Shown: piece after piece, positions 6,230-6,426 of the stretch
Numbering within the stretch: position 1 is the first letter of the stretch
Layout of the letters: the number at the start of each line of letters is the position of its first letter
Source: Gammaproteobacteria bacterium
Lineage (GTDB): Bacteria > Pseudomonadota > Gammaproteobacteria > UWMA-0217
DNA: 6,426 nt
Direction: 5' to 3'
Assembly: GCA_011330835.1 (NCBI GenBank)
Contig: DRPO01000038.1
Coordinates: 1-6,426 of the forward strand
Made by a program: the position numbers and the translations under genes
Notes under the pieces: model-generated
What the model was told of the DNA's origin: nothing
Databases searched by the model: none
The model's input: the letters and a program-made list of their open reading frames with translations, nothing else

Positions 6230-6324
6230 GACGGCTGGCGAGGGTTGAGCGGGAGTGATGGCCTGAGATTTCAAGAATACTCCAAGGACCAAGAGGGAAA
6301 CAACCAATCTGGGTGAAATTCCGG

Positions 6325-6360
6325 AACGCCCTTGCCGGCATCCCTGCCGGCAAGGGCGTT
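6325..6360. repeat. Dispersed palindromic repeat, copy 3: 15-bp perfect hairpin
   Basis: AACGCCCTTGCCGGC (6325-6339) and GCCGGCAAGGGCGTT (6346-6360) are perfect inverted repeats around the loop ATCCCT. The centre, read on the - strand, is GCCGGCAGGGATGCCGGC and closely matches copy 1 at 301-327. On the + strand the stem runs into TTT only (6359-6361), and on the - strand no T run follows, so intrinsic termination is possible but not clear. It lies about 95 bases upstream of the plsY ATG, where a terminator would not serve plsY. It could end a - strand gene located beyond the right edge. Confidence 0.75.
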
Positions 6361-6426
6361 TGGATATGCTCCCGAAGTTGTCGTTTGTCCCCGTTGATCG
6401 CCAATGACGGCCCGCTGGCGTCGAAA
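6361..6426. other. Right edge, no gene identified
   Basis: No recognisable protein segment is seen in this stretch in any frame. On the + strand an ATG at 6404 opens a frame (MTARWRR) running off the edge, but it has no ribosome site and the residues are too few to recognise. On the - strand one frame enters from the edge as FDASGPSLAINGDKRQ and continues through the hairpin into the plsY upstream region. That frame could be the tail of a neighbouring gene or non-coding sequence. The window is too short here to decide. Confidence 0.3.

Noticed and set aside
5559..6404. A 281-codon - strand open frame overlapping plsY in another frame
   Set aside because: The plsY frame carries all three acyltransferase motifs and hydrophobic helices. 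This frame is arginine- and proline-rich and is a shadow over its coding part.

Overview
The window reads as ordinary chromosome from a GC-rich gammaproteobacterium. The evidence is a map-glnD gene pair as in Escherichia coli, GlnD and PlsY proteins of E. coli length and motif layout, a SirB1-family protein, and a REP-type palindrome close to the E. coli form. A purple-sulfur or other Chromatiales-like lineage is possible, but this is a guess. No phage, transposase, CRISPR array, rRNA or tRNA gene was seen.

Layout from left to right: the last 48 codons of purA (adenylosuccinate synthetase, + strand); a gap of about 240 bases rich in palindromes (a REP element and two strong hairpins); a SirB1-family transglutaminase-like/TPR protein gene on the - strand, convergent with purA; a 143-base divergent gap; then on the + strand an integral membrane protein gene with an N-terminal NPYAPP motif, map (methionine aminopeptidase) and glnD (bifunctional PII uridylyltransferase/uridylyl-removing enzyme). 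glnD ends 3 bases before the end of the convergent - strand gene plsY (glycerol-3-phosphate acyltransferase). The last 200 bases hold the plsY upstream region with a 15-bp perfect hairpin and no gene that can be identified.

The genes are housekeeping functions: purine synthesis, N-terminal methionine removal, nitrogen sensing and phospholipid synthesis. They do not form a single pathway. map and glnD lie 18 bases apart and are probably co-transcribed; the membrane protein gene, 85 bases upstream of map, may or may not belong to the same unit.

The most interesting content is between the genes. Three different intergenic gaps carry related hairpin sequences built on GCCGGC-(A)GGGA(C/T)-GCCGGC (positions 301-327, 2140-2152 and 6325-6360), which looks like a dispersed palindromic repeat family. 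A separate REP unit with the diagnostic GTAG tetranucleotide lies at 173-203, and possible degenerate REP pieces run into the stop codon of the SirB1-family gene. I saw no sign of a new multi-gene system.
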